A stretch of DNA of 45,868 nt from Myroides marinus (GTDB taxonomy: Bacteria; Bacteroidota; Bacteroidia; Flavobacteriales; Flavobacteriaceae), in NCBI RefSeq assembly GCF_900109075.1, contig NZ_FNYS01000009.1, positions 1-45,868 of the forward strand, given 5' to 3'. Below the pieces are notes generated by a model. That model was not told where the DNA came from. It did not search any database and saw only the letters and a program-made list of their open reading frames with translations. The translations under genes were made by a program, and so were the position numbers. Shown here one piece after another: positions 8,846-19,200 of the stretch (position 1 is its first letter; each line of letters opens with the position of its first letter).

Positions 8846-9442
8846 TTACCCTACGAATTTGTTTACAAATTGTTCTAAAGCATCTCCATATTGATCTTGA
8901 GCAACTGCTATAACATCATCAATAGCTTCAACAGTAAGTATTGGTTTTAATTTAGCATCAGTACGAAGCCAATCTAAGTATTCTTTATTAAACTCAGCAG
9001 CATCATACTCACCTTCTTCTATCAACTCTTCTTTATCAGAAAAATAGAATTCATCCATATACACTACAGGTTCTACATCATAAGCAGAAATCTGAAGTAA
9101 TTCTTTCACGTTTTTTGAAACAACAAACGCTCCTCCTTCATCTCCAAAAACTACAATAGGGCAATCATCTAGAGTTTTAACCTCTTTATTTTGTACCCAG
9201 AAAGCATAAATACTACCAGTACTATTTGCTTCAGCAAAAGGGATAAATGAATTTACAAAGTCTTCATTGTCCGAAACAGACTCAATGATTCCTGGATCCT
9301 CATCTATTAAATAGATAGCGTTAGAATAATAAGATGGAATAGTCTCTGATAGTTGAAATTCCAAAAGACTTTTAATTTCACTAGGTACTTTATACCCTTT
9401 AAATAATGCAGTAAATTCTTCTTTTACCATTGTGATGTTCAT
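8846..9442 (-). CDS. SMI1/KNR4 (SUKH)-like protein, tentative
   Basis: A 198-residue acidic, soluble protein without signal peptide or membrane segment. The pattern of a 'CPIVVFGDEGGAFVVSKNV' strand pair (about residues 90-110) followed by short acidic helices recalls the SMI1/KNR4 or SUKH fold, which includes many immunity proteins and some housekeeping regulators. The match is weak, and no toxin gene lies nearby. It is monocistronic, separated from the CD225 gene by its own terminator. A second ATG at codon 5 could be the start. Confidence 0.55.
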   Translation of the reverse strand: MNITMVKEEFTALFKGYKVPSEIKSLLEFQLSETIPSYYSNAIYLIDEDPGIIESVSDNEDFVNSFIPFAEANSTGSIYAFWVQNKEVKTLDDCPIVVFGDEGGAFVVSKNVKELLQISAYDVEPVVYMDEFYFSDKEELIEEGEYDAAEFNKEYLDWLRTDAKLKPILTVEAIDDVIAVAQDQYGDALEQFVNKFVG

Positions 9443-9846
9443 TTTCGCCTCTTATCAGGCTTACGGATTTTAAAAAATTAAACTAATACCATACTTCCGT
9501 TCTTTATTATAATTAGAAGCATTTCTTTGATACAATAAAGATAAAATATTTTTTTAATGAAAAACATATTTTTATAACAATCTTATACTTTTTCAAAGTT
9601 TTCAATTGTCCTACTGTCTTATTCATTTATATCGCGGTAAAAATAATAAACTTCCTTAAATAAAAAGCTAATTATTTAAATATTAACCAATCAAATATTA
9701 AAATATATTTAATTCAAAACAGGCTCTCTAGTACTTATTATACTAATAAGAATCATTCTAGCTCACTAATAGCCTTAATTAAGGAGAATATTTGCCTCTG
9801 CCTTTATAAGTTAGCTCGTATCTTTGACTCATTAAATTTGATAAGT
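9443..9846. other. 404-base AT-rich intergenic region
   Basis: Divergent spacer between the SUKH-like gene and the Nudix gene. It has no credible open reading frame. It holds a 7-bp hairpin (CTTATTA-TAC-TAATAAG, 9734-9750), a short palindrome CTTAATTAAG near 9774, and the -7 element of the Nudix gene. Confidence 0.5.
9819..9826 (+). promoter_or_regulatory. -7 element (TATCTTTG) for the Nudix gene
   Basis: An exact TAnnTTTG match with its last base 20 bases before the ATG at 9847. Transcription would start near 9832, which makes the upstream in-frame TTG at 9838 an unlikely start codon and supports ATG 9847. Confidence 0.5.
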
Positions 9847-10257
9847 ATGAATACGCCTAACACTATCTATCTAGCTTCTGCACTAATAACAGATAAAAAC
9901 AATCGTCTACTGACTGTACGCAAGAAGACCTCTACCTATTATATGATGGCTGGTGGTAAACTAGAATTAGGAGAAACACCTGAACAAGCCCTGATCAGAG
10001 AACTTAATGAAGAATTACATCTCATCATTACTTCTAAAGATATTAAATTATTAGGTACGCATTCTACTAAAGCTGTAAATGAAGCTAACACTATAGTCAC
10101 TGCACATATCTACCATCTAGCAATAGACGATACGGATATCACAGTATCCGCAGAAATAGCAGAAGCTAAATGGCTAACTCAAGAAAATTACAAAGAGACT
10201 AAACTCGCACATCTATTAGAAGAGTTTAGTATTCCTATATGGTTACGCCTGTTTTAA
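9847..10257 (+). CDS. Nudix hydrolase
   Basis: A 136-residue single-domain Nudix protein. The Nudix box runs GKLELGETPEQALIRELNEE followed by LHL, matching Gx5Ex7REUxEExGU except that the late glycine is histidine. The REL-x-EE core that binds catalytic metal is intact. These enzymes cleave nucleoside diphosphates linked to other groups; the short single-domain form fits an (d)NTP pyrophosphatase of the MutT type, but substrate is not predictable. An in-frame TTG three codons upstream was not chosen, because the -7 element at 9819-9826 would leave almost no leader. The gene stands alone between two gaps. Confidence 0.88.
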   Translation: MNTPNTIYLASALITDKNNRLLTVRKKTSTYYMMAGGKLELGETPEQALIRELNEELHLIITSKDIKLLGTHSTKAVNEANTIVTAHIYHLAIDDTDITVSAEIAEAKWLTQENYKETKLAHLLEEFSIPIWLRLF

Positions 10258-10386
10258 TCCTTTTTAAACACTTCACTTTTTCCCTTAAAATATCTTATAA
10301 GAGACTATACAGTTCATATTAGCTCTGCAAAAAGTAACCACTTTGATTGCAATGTTAGCACAGTGAGAGAATCATACCAGCATAAT

Positions 10387-10419
10387 GACTCTATTAAAAC
10401 CCCCTGTTTTAATGGAGTC
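10387..10419. repeat. 14-bp-stem hairpin
   Basis: Arms GACTCTATTAAAAC (10387-10400) and GTTTTAATGGAGTC (10406-10419) pair along all 14 positions with one G-T wobble, around loop CCCCT. No T-run follows on either strand, so it does not look like an ordinary terminator. It abuts the tandem repeat. Confidence 0.75.
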
Positions 10420-10451
10420 ACTATGGACTCATTATGGACTCACTATGGACT
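10419..10451. repeat. Three tandem 11-bp repeats
   Basis: The unit CACTATGGACT occurs three times head to tail, the middle copy having one change (CATTATGGACT). A partial fourth unit follows. The repeat starts on the last base of the hairpin. Confidence 0.85.
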
Positions 10452-10475
10452 CACCCCAACGAAAATGCAATAAAA

Positions 10476-10504
10476 AAGCCTCTAAGTATCCAACTCAGAG
10501 GCTT
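10476..10504 (-). terminator. Terminator of the PhnA-family gene
   Basis: Arms AAGCCTCT / AGAGGCTT with an inner AGT/ACT extension. On the minus strand it ends in a T-run. Confidence 0.85.
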
Positions 10505-10523
10505 ATATATTATAGTCTATAGA

Positions 10524-11105
10524 CTAAGCTTGTTTCTTTACGAACTTCGTTAAGATTACGATCTGTTGACCATCTATCTTTCCTTCTATCTGTTCTGTAT
10601 TATCGTGTACTAAACGGATATTTCTAACAGCAGTACCGATTTTTGCGTTAATAGTAGATCCTTTTACATCAAGATCTTTAATTAATGTTACAGTATCACC
10701 ACCTACTAATACGTTACCATTACAGTCTTTGTGTAAATCTACACTTCCGTCACCTGTATGATCTCCTGATAATTTAGCGAATTCTAATAACTCATCATCT
10801 AAATACATCATCTCTAAACTATCTGCAGCCCAACTCTCATTGCGGAAACGATTTAGCATACGCCACGCTACTACCTGTACAGCTGGAAATTCGCTCCACA
10901 TAGATGTAGTAAGACATTGCCAGTGATTAGCATCTAACTCCGCTCTCTTCTCTATCTGCTCTAAACAAGTATCACATATATATACTTCTCTATCTGCTTC
11001 ATTAGCTGCTGCTGGTGGTACGTCATACACATTTAAATGTCCTGTTGCTTCACATAGTTCGCATTTATTACCACTTCTTTCTTTTAATTGTGCTTCAGTT
11101 TTCAT
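10524..11105 (-). CDS. PhnA (YjdM) family zinc-ribbon protein
   Basis: A 193-residue soluble protein. An N-terminal zinc ribbon uses CELC (15-18) and CDTC (44-47). A central region (about 55-120) follows, then the PhnA C-terminal domain (about 125-193) with GGDTVTLIKDLDVKG and a final EGKIDGQQIVILTKFVKK strand pair. E. coli PhnA/YjdM is small and not a phosphonate enzyme despite its name; the unrelated phosphonoacetate hydrolase also called PhnA should not be transferred to this gene. It is about 80 residues longer than E. coli YjdM, mostly in the linker. It is monocistronic, with a good terminator. The molecular function of the family is unknown. Confidence 0.85.
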   Translation of the reverse strand: MKTEAQLKERSGNKCELCEATGHLNVYDVPPAAANEADREVYICDTCLEQIEKRAELDANHWQCLTTSMWSEFPAVQVVAWRMLNRFRNESWAADSLEMMYLDDELLEFAKLSGDHTGDGSVDLHKDCNGNVLVGGDTVTLIKDLDVKGSTINAKIGTAVRNIRLVHDNTEQIEGKIDGQQIVILTKFVKKQA

Positions 11106-11409
11106 TTATTAAAACAATATATTATTAAGGTTGTAAAGATATATGTTATTATTTAGATATAAAAAATAATAAAACACTTCAGTAATTAAACCATTTTTAT
11201 CACACAGATATGAATTTAATAAAACACTTAATTTTTTAGAAGCAATTTAAAAAATGGTTCTTAGAATTATGGTTTCAATTTAAATGATTCCTATTTCATT
11301 ACACAATTCGTCATAATATCAAGAGGCACTCTAATAATACCAAACGAGCATAATCCCCCATACAAAAAACCTTATCTTTACTACTCAATAACACAAACTA
11401 TCATTATAA
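11106..11409. other. 304-base leader region of fhs with direct and inverted repeats
   Basis: Divergent spacer between the PhnA-family gene and fhs. It contains an exact 13-base direct repeat TAATAAAACACTT (11167-11179 and 11217-11229) and a 10-base inverted repeat AACCATTTTT / AAAAATGGTT (11189-11198 and 11250-11259). A near -7 element TATCTTTA lies at 11373-11380. I do not recognise a known riboswitch. Confidence 0.5.
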
Positions 11410-13077
11410 ATGAAAACAGATATCGAAATCGCTCGCGAAAGTGAGCTAAAGAGAATACAAGATGTAGCACAATCTATAGGGGTTAATCAAGAAGAGCTAA
11501 TACCATATGGCAAGTATATGGCTAAAGTTCCTCTAGATGAAATGAATCCTGAGAATATCAATAAATCAAACTTAATATTAGTTACCTCTATCACTCCTAC
11601 TAAAGCAGGTATCGGAAAGACAACTGTATCTATAGGATTGGCATTAGGGTTAAATAAAATAGGCAAAAAAGCAATCGTAGCACTTAGAGAACCATCATTA
11701 GGCCCTTGTTTTGGGATGAAAGGTGGAGCTGCAGGAGGTGGATATGCACAAGTATTGCCAATGGAGAATATCAATCTTCACTTCACTGGAGACTTCCACG
11801 CGATAACTTCTGCTCACAACACAATCAGTGCGCTATTTGATAACTATATCTACCAAAATAGAGCCAGTGAAAATGGTATCAAAGAAATACTGTGGAAGAG
11901 AGTATTAGATGTAAATGACCGTAGCTTACGCTATATCAATACTGGGTTAAGAGGTAGTGCTAATGGTGTACCTCAGGAGTCAGGCTTCGATATCACGCCT
12001 GCGTCAGAGATCATGGCGATCATGTGTCTTGCTACTGATATTGAAGATCTAAGACGTAGAATAGAGAATATCTTGTTAGGTTATCGCTATGATGGCAGCA
12101 TGTTCACCGTTAAAGATTTGGGTGTAGCAGGTGCTATTACTGTACTACTTAAAGATGCACTTAATCCTAACTTAGTACAGACTACAGAGAATACAGCTGC
12201 CTTTATACACGGAGGCCCTTTTGCTAATATTGCACATGGGTGTAACTCTGTTATCGCTACTAAGATGGCGATGAGTTATGGTGATTATGTAATTACTGAA
12301 GCTGGATTCGGAGCAGACTTAGGAGCTGAGAAATTCTTTGATATCAAATGTAGAAAATCTGGCTTACAACCTAAGCTTACTGTTGTAGTAGCTACTGCTC
12401 AGGGGTTAAAAATGCATGGAGGTGTAGCTATCGAAGAGATTAAAACGAAAAATGTAGAAGGTATTCGCAAAGGACTAGAGAACTTAGCTAAACACGTAGA
12501 GAATATCAAATCTTATGGTCAAAGCATCGTGGTAGCTTTTAATAAATACGCTACGGACGATACAGAAGAACTTCAGATAGTAGAACAATACTGTAAAGAC
12601 AACGGTATCGGCTTTGCTATCAACAACGCTTTCGTAGAAGGTGGTGAAGGAGCTAAAGCTTTAGCAGAAGTAGTAGTGAATGCAATAGCTACTAATCCAA
12701 GCAAACCTCTTCAGTTCCCTTATCAGGACGATGAGACTATAGCTGTAAAAATAGAGAATGTAGCGAAGAAAATATATGGAGCTGATAGTGTAGAGTTTTC
12801 TTCTACTGCTAAAAAGAAGTTAGCTCAACTAAAGAATACAAATATGGATCAATACCCAGTATGTATCGCTAAGACGCAGTATTCGTTCTCAGCGGATGCT
12901 ACTGCTTATGGTGTAGCTAAAGGATTTGTGATAACTATAAACGATTTAGTTATTAATAGAGGGTCAGAGTTTATCGTGGCTATCGCAGGAGATATTATGC
13001 GTATGCCAGGGTTACCTAAATCGCCACAAGCCTTGAGAATTGATTTAGTTGATGGATTAATAGAAGGTTTAAGCTAG
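11410..13077 (+). CDS. fhs: Formate-tetrahydrofolate ligase
   Basis: A 555-residue enzyme that makes 10-formyl-tetrahydrofolate from formate, ATP and tetrahydrofolate, feeding purine and one-carbon metabolism in the cytoplasm. The ATP-binding loop [11 protein letters not shown] is at residues 62-72, and both family signatures are intact: the [18 protein letters not shown] segment near 180-197 and [13 protein letters not shown] near 268-280. Length is standard. The start at 11410 is the first ATG and gives the usual N-terminus. The gene is monocistronic and ends in a very strong palindromic terminator. The leader has repeats described separately. Confidence 0.97.
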   Translation: MKTDIEIARESELKRIQDVAQSIGVNQEELIPYGKYMAKVPLDEMNPENINKSNLILVTSITPTKAGIGKTTVSIGLALGLNKIGKKAIVALREPSLGPCFGMKGGAAGGGYAQVLPMENINLHFTGDFHAITSAHNTISALFDNYIYQNRASENGIKEILWKRVLDVNDRSLRYINTGLRGSANGVPQESGFDITPASEIMAIMCLATDIEDLRRRIENILLGYRYDGSMFTVKDLGVAGAITVLLKDALNPNLVQTTENTAAFIHGGPFANIAHGCNSVIATKMAMSYGDYVITEAGFGADLGAEKFFDIKCRKSGLQPKLTVVVATAQGLKMHGGVAIEEIKTKNVEGIRKGLENLAKHVENIKSYGQSIVVAFNKYATDDTEELQIVEQYCKDNGIGFAINNAFVEGGEGAKALAEVVVNAIATNPSKPLQFPYQDDETIAVKIENVAKKIYGADSVEFSSTAKKKLAQLKNTNMDQYPVCIAKTQYSFSADATAYGVAKGFVITINDLVINRGSEFIVAIAGDIMRMPGLPKSPQALRIDLVDGLIEGLS

Positions 13078-13118
13078 TCAATCTAAGTTTATTACCCTTA
13101 ATACTGTTATAAAATGTC

Positions 13119-13148
13119 AAAAGCGAAACTTTTAAAAGTTTCGCTTTT
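13119..13148 (+). terminator. Terminator of fhs
   Basis: A 30-base perfect palindrome with arms AAAAGCGAAACTTTT / AAAAGTTTCGCTTTT, followed by further Ts. It would work on both strands. Confidence 0.92.
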
Positions 13149-13238
13149 TTTGTTAATATGAGGTATCTAAAAGGGATAAAATACGAATAATCCCGCATAA
13201 TATTCGAATATTATACTTAACAACAGAAAATTTTAAAC

Positions 13239-13246
13239 TATATTTG
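13239..13246 (+). promoter_or_regulatory. -7 element (TATATTTG) for the YqiJ-flotillin genes
   Basis: Exact TAnnTTTG match, with a leader of about 50 bases to the start codon at 13304. No clear -33 element is seen. Confidence 0.4.
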
Positions 13247-13303
13247 ATATGCTAATTTTATGTAAAAATTAATACAAAATAACATACTACTACATCTCTA
13301 ATA

Positions 13304-14023
13304 ATGACAGAAATACTACATCACTTATTTAATCCGCTACCTAATGCTATTATGAGTGTCCTAATGGGTATCTCATTTCTCTATTGGATATTCTCTGCTG
13401 TTTTGGGAGGATTTGACGGTTTTGATATAGATATGGATGTCAACCCTGAGATAGACGTCGATGTAGATATGGACGTAGATACTGACTTTGACCTTCATCA
13501 GAGTCATGTAGACATCTCTCATGATAAAGAAGTAGACGTAGCTGATCATGTCGATGTAAGACAGCCAAGCGTGTTTATGCAGATCTTAGAGTTTATGAAT
13601 GTGGGCAAGATACCTTTTATGATAATCTTGACCATCTTTAAATTCTTTACTTGGGCAGGTACCTTATTAACTACTACTATACCTAAGGTGGTGAATATGG
13701 GCTTTTGGTCTGTAGTTATCTTAATTCCTCTTTCCTTTGTGGCTATTATTCTTACACACTATGCTACTCTTCCACTGGTAAAGTTTTTAAAAGACACCGG
13801 ATATCACGGAGAGAAAGCTATAGACTTTATCGGTCAAGAGGGTATTATGCTATCTAGCATAACAGAAAATAAACACGGTAATATGGAGATCGTCATCAAT
13901 CAAGATCCTATAAAGATATTGGTCGAAAGTACGGATGGCAATCCAATAAAATATGGAGATAAGGTCATTATCATTAATAAATCGGATAAAGACAATGTAT
14001 TTCTGGTACGTAAAACACATTAA
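13304..14023 (+). CDS. YqiJ-like OB-fold membrane protein with Asp-rich tract
   Basis: A 239-residue protein with a first membrane segment (about 13-35), then an extraordinary Asp/Val/His-rich tract (about 38-85) in which aspartate occupies roughly every second position. Two to three membrane segments follow (about 90-160), and the C-terminus (about 165-239) is a beta-rich NfeD/OB-fold-like domain with the GQEGIMLSSITE and YGDKVIIINKSD strands. The layout matches YqiJ, the partner of flotillin YqiK in E. coli, and NfeD partners of flotillins elsewhere. The next gene, 25 bases on, is a flotillin, which supports the call. The acidic tract could bind calcium or other cations; that is inference. 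Confidence 0.75.
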   Translation: MTEILHHLFNPLPNAIMSVLMGISFLYWIFSAVLGGFDGFDIDMDVNPEIDVDVDMDVDTDFDLHQSHVDISHDKEVDVADHVDVRQPSVFMQILEFMNVGKIPFMIILTIFKFFTWAGTLLTTTIPKVVNMGFWSVVILIPLSFVAIILTHYATLPLVKFLKDTGYHGEKAIDFIGQEGIMLSSITENKHGNMEIVINQDPIKILVESTDGNPIKYGDKVIIINKSDKDNVFLVRKTH

Positions 14024-14048
14024 ATATTAACTATAAACACTAAAATCT

Positions 14049-16124
14049 ATGGGTGAGTTTGGCTTAGGAACATTAATAGCTATTATTATAGGCGCACTTT
14101 TTCTATTAGTATTATTATTTTTTGCAATTCTTGCATCTTTCTATAAAAAGATACCACAAGGTAAATCTATAGTAAGAACAGGGGTTGGAGGAACTAAAGT
14201 AGCTTTTAACAAAGGTATTTATGTAATCCCTGTATTCCATAAAATGGAGATAATGGATATCTCTGTGAAAAAATTACAGATTGACAGAATGCAAAACGAA
14301 GGTCTTATCTGTAAAGATAATATCCGTGCAGATATCAAAGTAGCTTTCTTCATCAGAGTTAATAAATCTATAGATGACGTAATTAATGTGGCTCAAACTT
14401 TAGGGTGTGAGCGTGCAAGTGATGTAGAAACACTTAGAAACATATTCGAAGCTAAATTCTCTGAAGCGTTAAAAACAGTAGGTAAGAAATTTGAGTTCAT
14501 CGAATTATACGAAGCTCGTAGAGAGTTCAGAGAAGAGATTATTAATATCATAGGTAGAGACTTAAATGGGTACATCTTAGATGACTGTGCTATTGACTAT
14601 TTAGAACAGACTAATATCTCTTACTTAGACCCTCAGAACATCCTAGACTCTGAAGGTATCAAGAAGATTACAGAACTTACTGCATTACAAAACATCAATG
14701 CTAACCTTATCCGTAGAGATGAGCAAAAAGTAATCAAAAAACAAGACGTTGAAGCTCGTGAGGCTATCTTAGAATTAGAAAGACAATTGTCAGAAAAAGA
14801 AGAGAAACAACGTAGAGAGGTAGATAATATCCGTGCTCGTGAAGAGGCTGAAATACACAAAGTACGCGAAGAAGAGCGTCTTAAGTCTGAGAGTGTACGC
14901 ATCTCTACAGAAGAGAGCTTGGCTGTATTAGAAGAGAATAAACTACGTCAAGTAATCATTGCTGCTAAAAATAAAGAGAGAACTGATGCTGTAGAAACTG
15001 AAAGAGTTGAAAAAGATAGAGCGTTAGAACAAACAGAAAGAGAGCGTATCGTAACTCTGGCTCAAATCAATAAAGAGAAAGCTGTAGAGGAAGAGAAAAA
15101 GACTATACAAGATGTAATCCGCGAGAGAGTACAACTAGAAAAAGGTGTGGTAGAAGAGCAACAAAACATTAAAGATGTGGAGGCTCTACGTGCAGTAGAA
15201 AGAGAGAAACAAGTAGGCATCACTCAAGCAAGTAAACAAGCTGAAGAGAACTTAATCAGAACAATTAAAGAAGCTGAAGCGAAGAAATTTGCACAAGAGC
15301 AAATCTCTCAACAGATGTTAATCGAAGCTGAAGCAGAAAAAGAAGCGTCTATCAAACAAGCTGAGGCTCGTAAAATACTTGCAGACGCTAAGGCTCGTGA
15401 AGATGCTACTATCGGATTAGCTGAGGCAGAAGTAATCAAAGCAAAAGCTGAAGCTGTAGAACAACAAAGTATCGTAGATGCTGCGAAAATACAACGTATC
15501 GCAACAGCAGAGGCTGCAGGTATCGAAGCTAAAGCAGAGGCTAAGAGAAAAGAAGGATTGGCTGAAGCTGAAGTTATCAAAGAAAAAGCTATTGCAGATG
15601 CTGAGGGAATCAAAGAGAAAGCTGAAGCAATGAAAAAAATGGATGGTGTAGGAAAAGAACACGAAGAGTTCAAACTACAACTTCAAAAAGAGAAAGAAGT
15701 AGAATTAGCTGCTTTAACTATTCAAAAAGATATTGCTAAATCTCAAGCAGACGTATTATCTTCTGCATTACACACTGCTAAGATTGATATCGTAGGTGGA
15801 GAGACTATGTTCTTCGAAAACATCGTTAACCAAGTAACTCGTGCTAAAGGATTTGATCAATTAATCGACAAGAGTCAGAATGCACAAGATATTAAACTTG
15901 CTTTATTAGGAGACGGTTCTACAATTAGCCAAGGCGAATTATTTAACAACATCAGACACTACGCGAGTCAGTTTAATATTACTACTGAAGACTTAAAGAA
16001 CCTTAGTATAGCTTCATTAGTGCTTAAGATGCAACAAAACGCAACTGAGGACAATATGGGCTTATTAGGTAATATAGCAGATGCTGTTCAGAGTTTCGGT
16101 ATAGGAAATAAGAAATTATCTTAA
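14049..16124 (+). CDS. Flotillin-like SPFH protein (YqiK family)
   Basis: A 691-residue membrane-anchored scaffold. One N-terminal membrane helix (about 5-30) is followed by an SPFH/band-7 domain (about 35-210), starting with YKKIPQGKSIVRTGVGG, then a long charged coiled coil (about 210-540) rich in EA, EK and AEAE repeats such as AEVIKAKAEA and AEVIKEKAIADAEG, and a C-terminal oligomerisation region (about 540-691). This is the flotillin arrangement; flotillins organise membrane microdomains as large ring assemblies. It is 25 bases downstream of the YqiJ-like gene and 116 bases upstream of the giant ATPase gene, with a moderate hairpin between. Its partners here suggest an envelope-stress or membrane-repair assembly. 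Confidence 0.88.
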   Translation: MGEFGLGTLIAIIIGALFLLVLLFFAILASFYKKIPQGKSIVRTGVGGTKVAFNKGIYVIPVFHKMEIMDISVKKLQIDRMQNEGLICKDNIRADIKVAFFIRVNKSIDDVINVAQTLGCERASDVETLRNIFEAKFSEALKTVGKKFEFIELYEARREFREEIINIIGRDLNGYILDDCAIDYLEQTNISYLDPQNILDSEGIKKITELTALQNINANLIRRDEQKVIKKQDVEAREAILELERQLSEKEEKQRREVDNIRAREEAEIHKVREEERLKSESVRISTEESLAVLEENKLRQVIIAAKNKERTDAVETERVEKDRALEQTERERIVTLAQINKEKAVEEEKKTIQDVIRERVQLEKGVVEEQQNIKDVEALRAVEREKQVGITQASKQAEENLIRTIKEAEAKKFAQEQISQQMLIEAEAEKEASIKQAEARKILADAKAREDATIGLAEAEVIKAKAEAVEQQSIVDAAKIQRIATAEAAGIEAKAEAKRKEGLAEAEVIKEKAIADAEGIKEKAEAMKKMDGVGKEHEEFKLQLQKEKEVELAALTIQKDIAKSQADVLSSALHTAKIDIVGGETMFFENIVNQVTRAKGFDQLIDKSQNAQDIKLALLGDGSTISQGELFNNIRHYASQFNITTEDLKNLSIASLVLKMQQNATEDNMGLLGNIADAVQSFGIGNKKLS

Positions 16125-16132
16125 TACATATT

Positions 16133-16162
16133 AATCACCCTTCTCAATAGAAAAGGGTGATT
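16133..16162 (+). terminator. Hairpin between flotillin and ATPase genes
   Basis: Ten-base arms AATCACCCTT / AAGGGTGATT around a 10-base loop, with only a short T stretch afterwards. It may be a leaky terminator that sets the ratio of flotillin to ATPase. Confidence 0.6.
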
Positions 16163-16240
16163 TCTCCTATTTACCCCTACTCTATTTTCAACTTACCTAC
16201 GTATTAGACTTGTTGTTCTAATACAAAGTATCTTTTATAT

Positions 16241-19200
16241 ATGGCTGAATTAGAAAACCAACATATAGAATCATTAGATTCTAATACTTATGAGATTATA
16301 CAGAAGAGACTACAGAGTCAAAAAGGTGATTTAATCCAACGATTAAATGCGCTAAATGACGACCGTAAAGATGTCTTTACTTCTGTTGACTTAAAGCTTA
16401 TCGCCAATCAGCGTATTACGACAGAAAACAACTGTACTGCCAGAGGTATTATTGCCTTTGACACTACTTGTATTTTTGCCTATAACGTACACTTTGGGCT
16501 TAAGACTGATATTCAATTAAGTGATGTATTTAGTATATACCGCTTTGAGGATAATCAGTTCTTACCTCAACCATTAGACTTTATCTATGATGAGAACTTC
16601 ATCAGCGATTATAAAAACTTATATAAATACTATAGAGACTCCATCTTCAGCAGATTTAAGAAGACTGAGAATTACCTCTATATGGTATTCCAAACAAGTA
16701 AGAATGCGGATAACTTAAAAGCTTTTAAGTGGTTAATCAAAGATAATAAGCTTATTTATCAAGATGACCGCAGCATTCACGAAGTAGTAAAAAGCCCTCA
16801 GTTTGAGTTCAACTGGGTTAAGACTAACCTTGAGAACAGACGCTTAGGAGTACACCCTCATATCTCTATACAAGACAAAGTGTTTATAGAAGCTGTAGGT
16901 GGTGATATTACTTTTAAAATAGAAGACAATACAGATAATGGACAAGGAATATACTCTGAGCCTGTAAAGAATATAGATCAACAATTAGATGATGCTGACT
17001 ACTTCTACGCAGACTTAGGCAACTTTATTGCTATACGCATTAAACCTTATCAAGAGGACTTCCGTGCTTTTATCTTTAACAATAGAACCAAACAAGTTAT
17101 CAATGTACCTGCTTTAAACGAGACAGGTATTCTACTTCCTGATGGACAAGGTATCTTATTCTCTAATGGGTATTATCTACAGAATGGGGACTATAAGATA
17201 TTTGATAACAGCGTTCAAAACTTAGAGTTCGTCAGAACTATTCCTTCTCATAACGGAGAGGATTACTTATATCTGTTCTATCAAGCAGAGAATAATATCT
17301 ATTCATTGATGTCTTATAACATCATCAAACAGCAAGTAGAAACTCCTATTGTATGTAGTGGTTTTACTTTGTTTAACGATGGTAAGTTAATCTACTTCCG
17401 TTCGGAGAACGAAGCTGTAAGACATCACGTAGTACAGATATGGGAAACTCCATATGCTGCTACATTGATAGAAAATAAAGAGCAAAAAGAAAATCACTTA
17501 TACAAAATAGGTAACAAAGACATCGTGAAGGCGATGGCTGAGTGTCAAGAAATCATCCACCTCATCGATAAAGAAGATTCGTATGAAGGGTTATATGGTG
17601 ATATTGCCAAGAAAGCAAATGACATTATAGATGCTTATTTCTGGATAAGAACAAAAGAGACTAAGAACTTAGACGAGCCATTAGAGCAGATAAGAAGTAT
17701 TGCTAATACAGCAATAGATGAGTTCGAGAAAGTTCAAGAACAACGCAAAAGAGCTACTGGTCTACTAACTGATTTAAAGGCTAAGGTAGATAGACAGCTA
17801 TTTAATGTTAAGAATGCTAAAGGTGATACCCTTGAAGGATTAGTACATCTATTGGCTGAGAACAGAAAGCTATTAGGTGAGGTAATCAGTGCTCGTCAGA
17901 CTAAATATGTTGATTTAACTATTTTAGATAGTTATCAAGAACAGTTAGGTAAGACGAATGAATCTCTATCTGATAAGACGATTGCTTTCTTACTACAAGA
18001 GCAAGCTTTGGTTCCTTATGAACAAAAAGTAATCGATCAAAAGGCTAAAGTAAATGAAGTAGTCAAGGTAATCGATGCTAATGTTATAGACGAAAACTGT
18101 AAAGCTATATCAGGTGAATTAGAACTACTAATCGATATACTGAACAGCTTAAAAATAGAAGACACTACCCAGGCGACAAAGATTATAGAGAAGATATCTG
18201 TAATATTTGCTTCGCTAAATGAAGTGCGCTCGCAACTGAAGAGAAAGATAGACTCTCTTCGTACGAATGAGTCTATCGCTGAGTTTCACGCTCAGTTAAC
18301 TTTACTTGATCAGAGTATTATTAACTTCTTAGAACTATCTAATTCTCCAGAAAAGTGTGATGAGTATCACTCTAAGGTTAGTGTTCAGGTAGAAGAGTTG
18401 GAGAGTAAGTTTGCTGATTTTGATGATTTCATCTTAAAGATAGCTGATAAGCGAGAAGAAGTTTCTAAAGCTTTTGATACGCGTAAAACACAGTTAGTAG
18501 AACAAATCAATAGACGTACAAGTTCTTTAGAACAGATAGGTCTTCGTATTTTAAAGAATATAGAGAACAAGTCTTCTTCGTTTAAAACGAAAGAGGAGAT
18601 ACTTGCATTCTTCTCTACTGACCTAATGGTCGATAAAGTACGTCAATTAGTTATCGAGCTAAAAGACTTAGGCGATGTATCTAAGGCTGAAAACTTAGAG
18701 AACAGTGTTAAGACCAGTCAAGAAGATGCTCTGCGTACACTTAGAGATAAGCAAGACTTATTCGCTGATGGAGAGAATGTGATTAGCTTAGGTACTCATA
18801 AGTTCTTAGTGAATAAACAACCATTAGATCTAACAATCATTAGACGTAATGATATTCTGTACTATCACTTAACAGGTACGAGCTTTACTTATCCTATTAC
18901 TAACGATAAGATATATGCTTATAAAGAGATATGGAATCAAGACATCATCTCTGAGAACAACACAGTATATAGAGCAGAGTACTTAGCTTATCAAATAGTA
19001 AAAGAGTTACAGACTACCCCTTCTTTAGATATTAATGAAGCTATTAAGTTTAGAACTGAACAGAACTACTCTGAAGGGTACTTAAAAGGTGTACACGACT
19101 TTGATGGATTAGAAATAACACAGGCGTTACTAAAGCTAAAGGCTGAGTTAGGTATACTAACTTATGCTCCTCAGACACGTGTTTCGGCTCAAGTGTTTTG

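Noticed and set aside
9838..9846. TTG start for the Nudix gene
   Set aside because: It would lie almost at the predicted transcription start; ATG 9847 has a sensible leader.
10419..10451. CRISPR array
   Set aside because: Units are 11 bases, contiguous and without spacers; no cas genes are present anywhere in the window.
10524..11105. Phosphonoacetate hydrolase or phosphonate-utilisation role for the PhnA-family gene
   Set aside because: The domain is the YjdM-type zinc-ribbon family; no phosphonate genes are adjacent.
11106..11409. ZTP or tetrahydrofolate riboswitch upstream of fhs
   Set aside because: The conserved cores of those riboswitches are not present; only simple repeats are seen.
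15308..15673. 121-residue antisense open frame within the flotillin gene
   Set aside because: Its Ser/Ala-rich sequence is the reverse reading of the flotillin's EA/KA repeat codons; no start context or homologous motif is visible.
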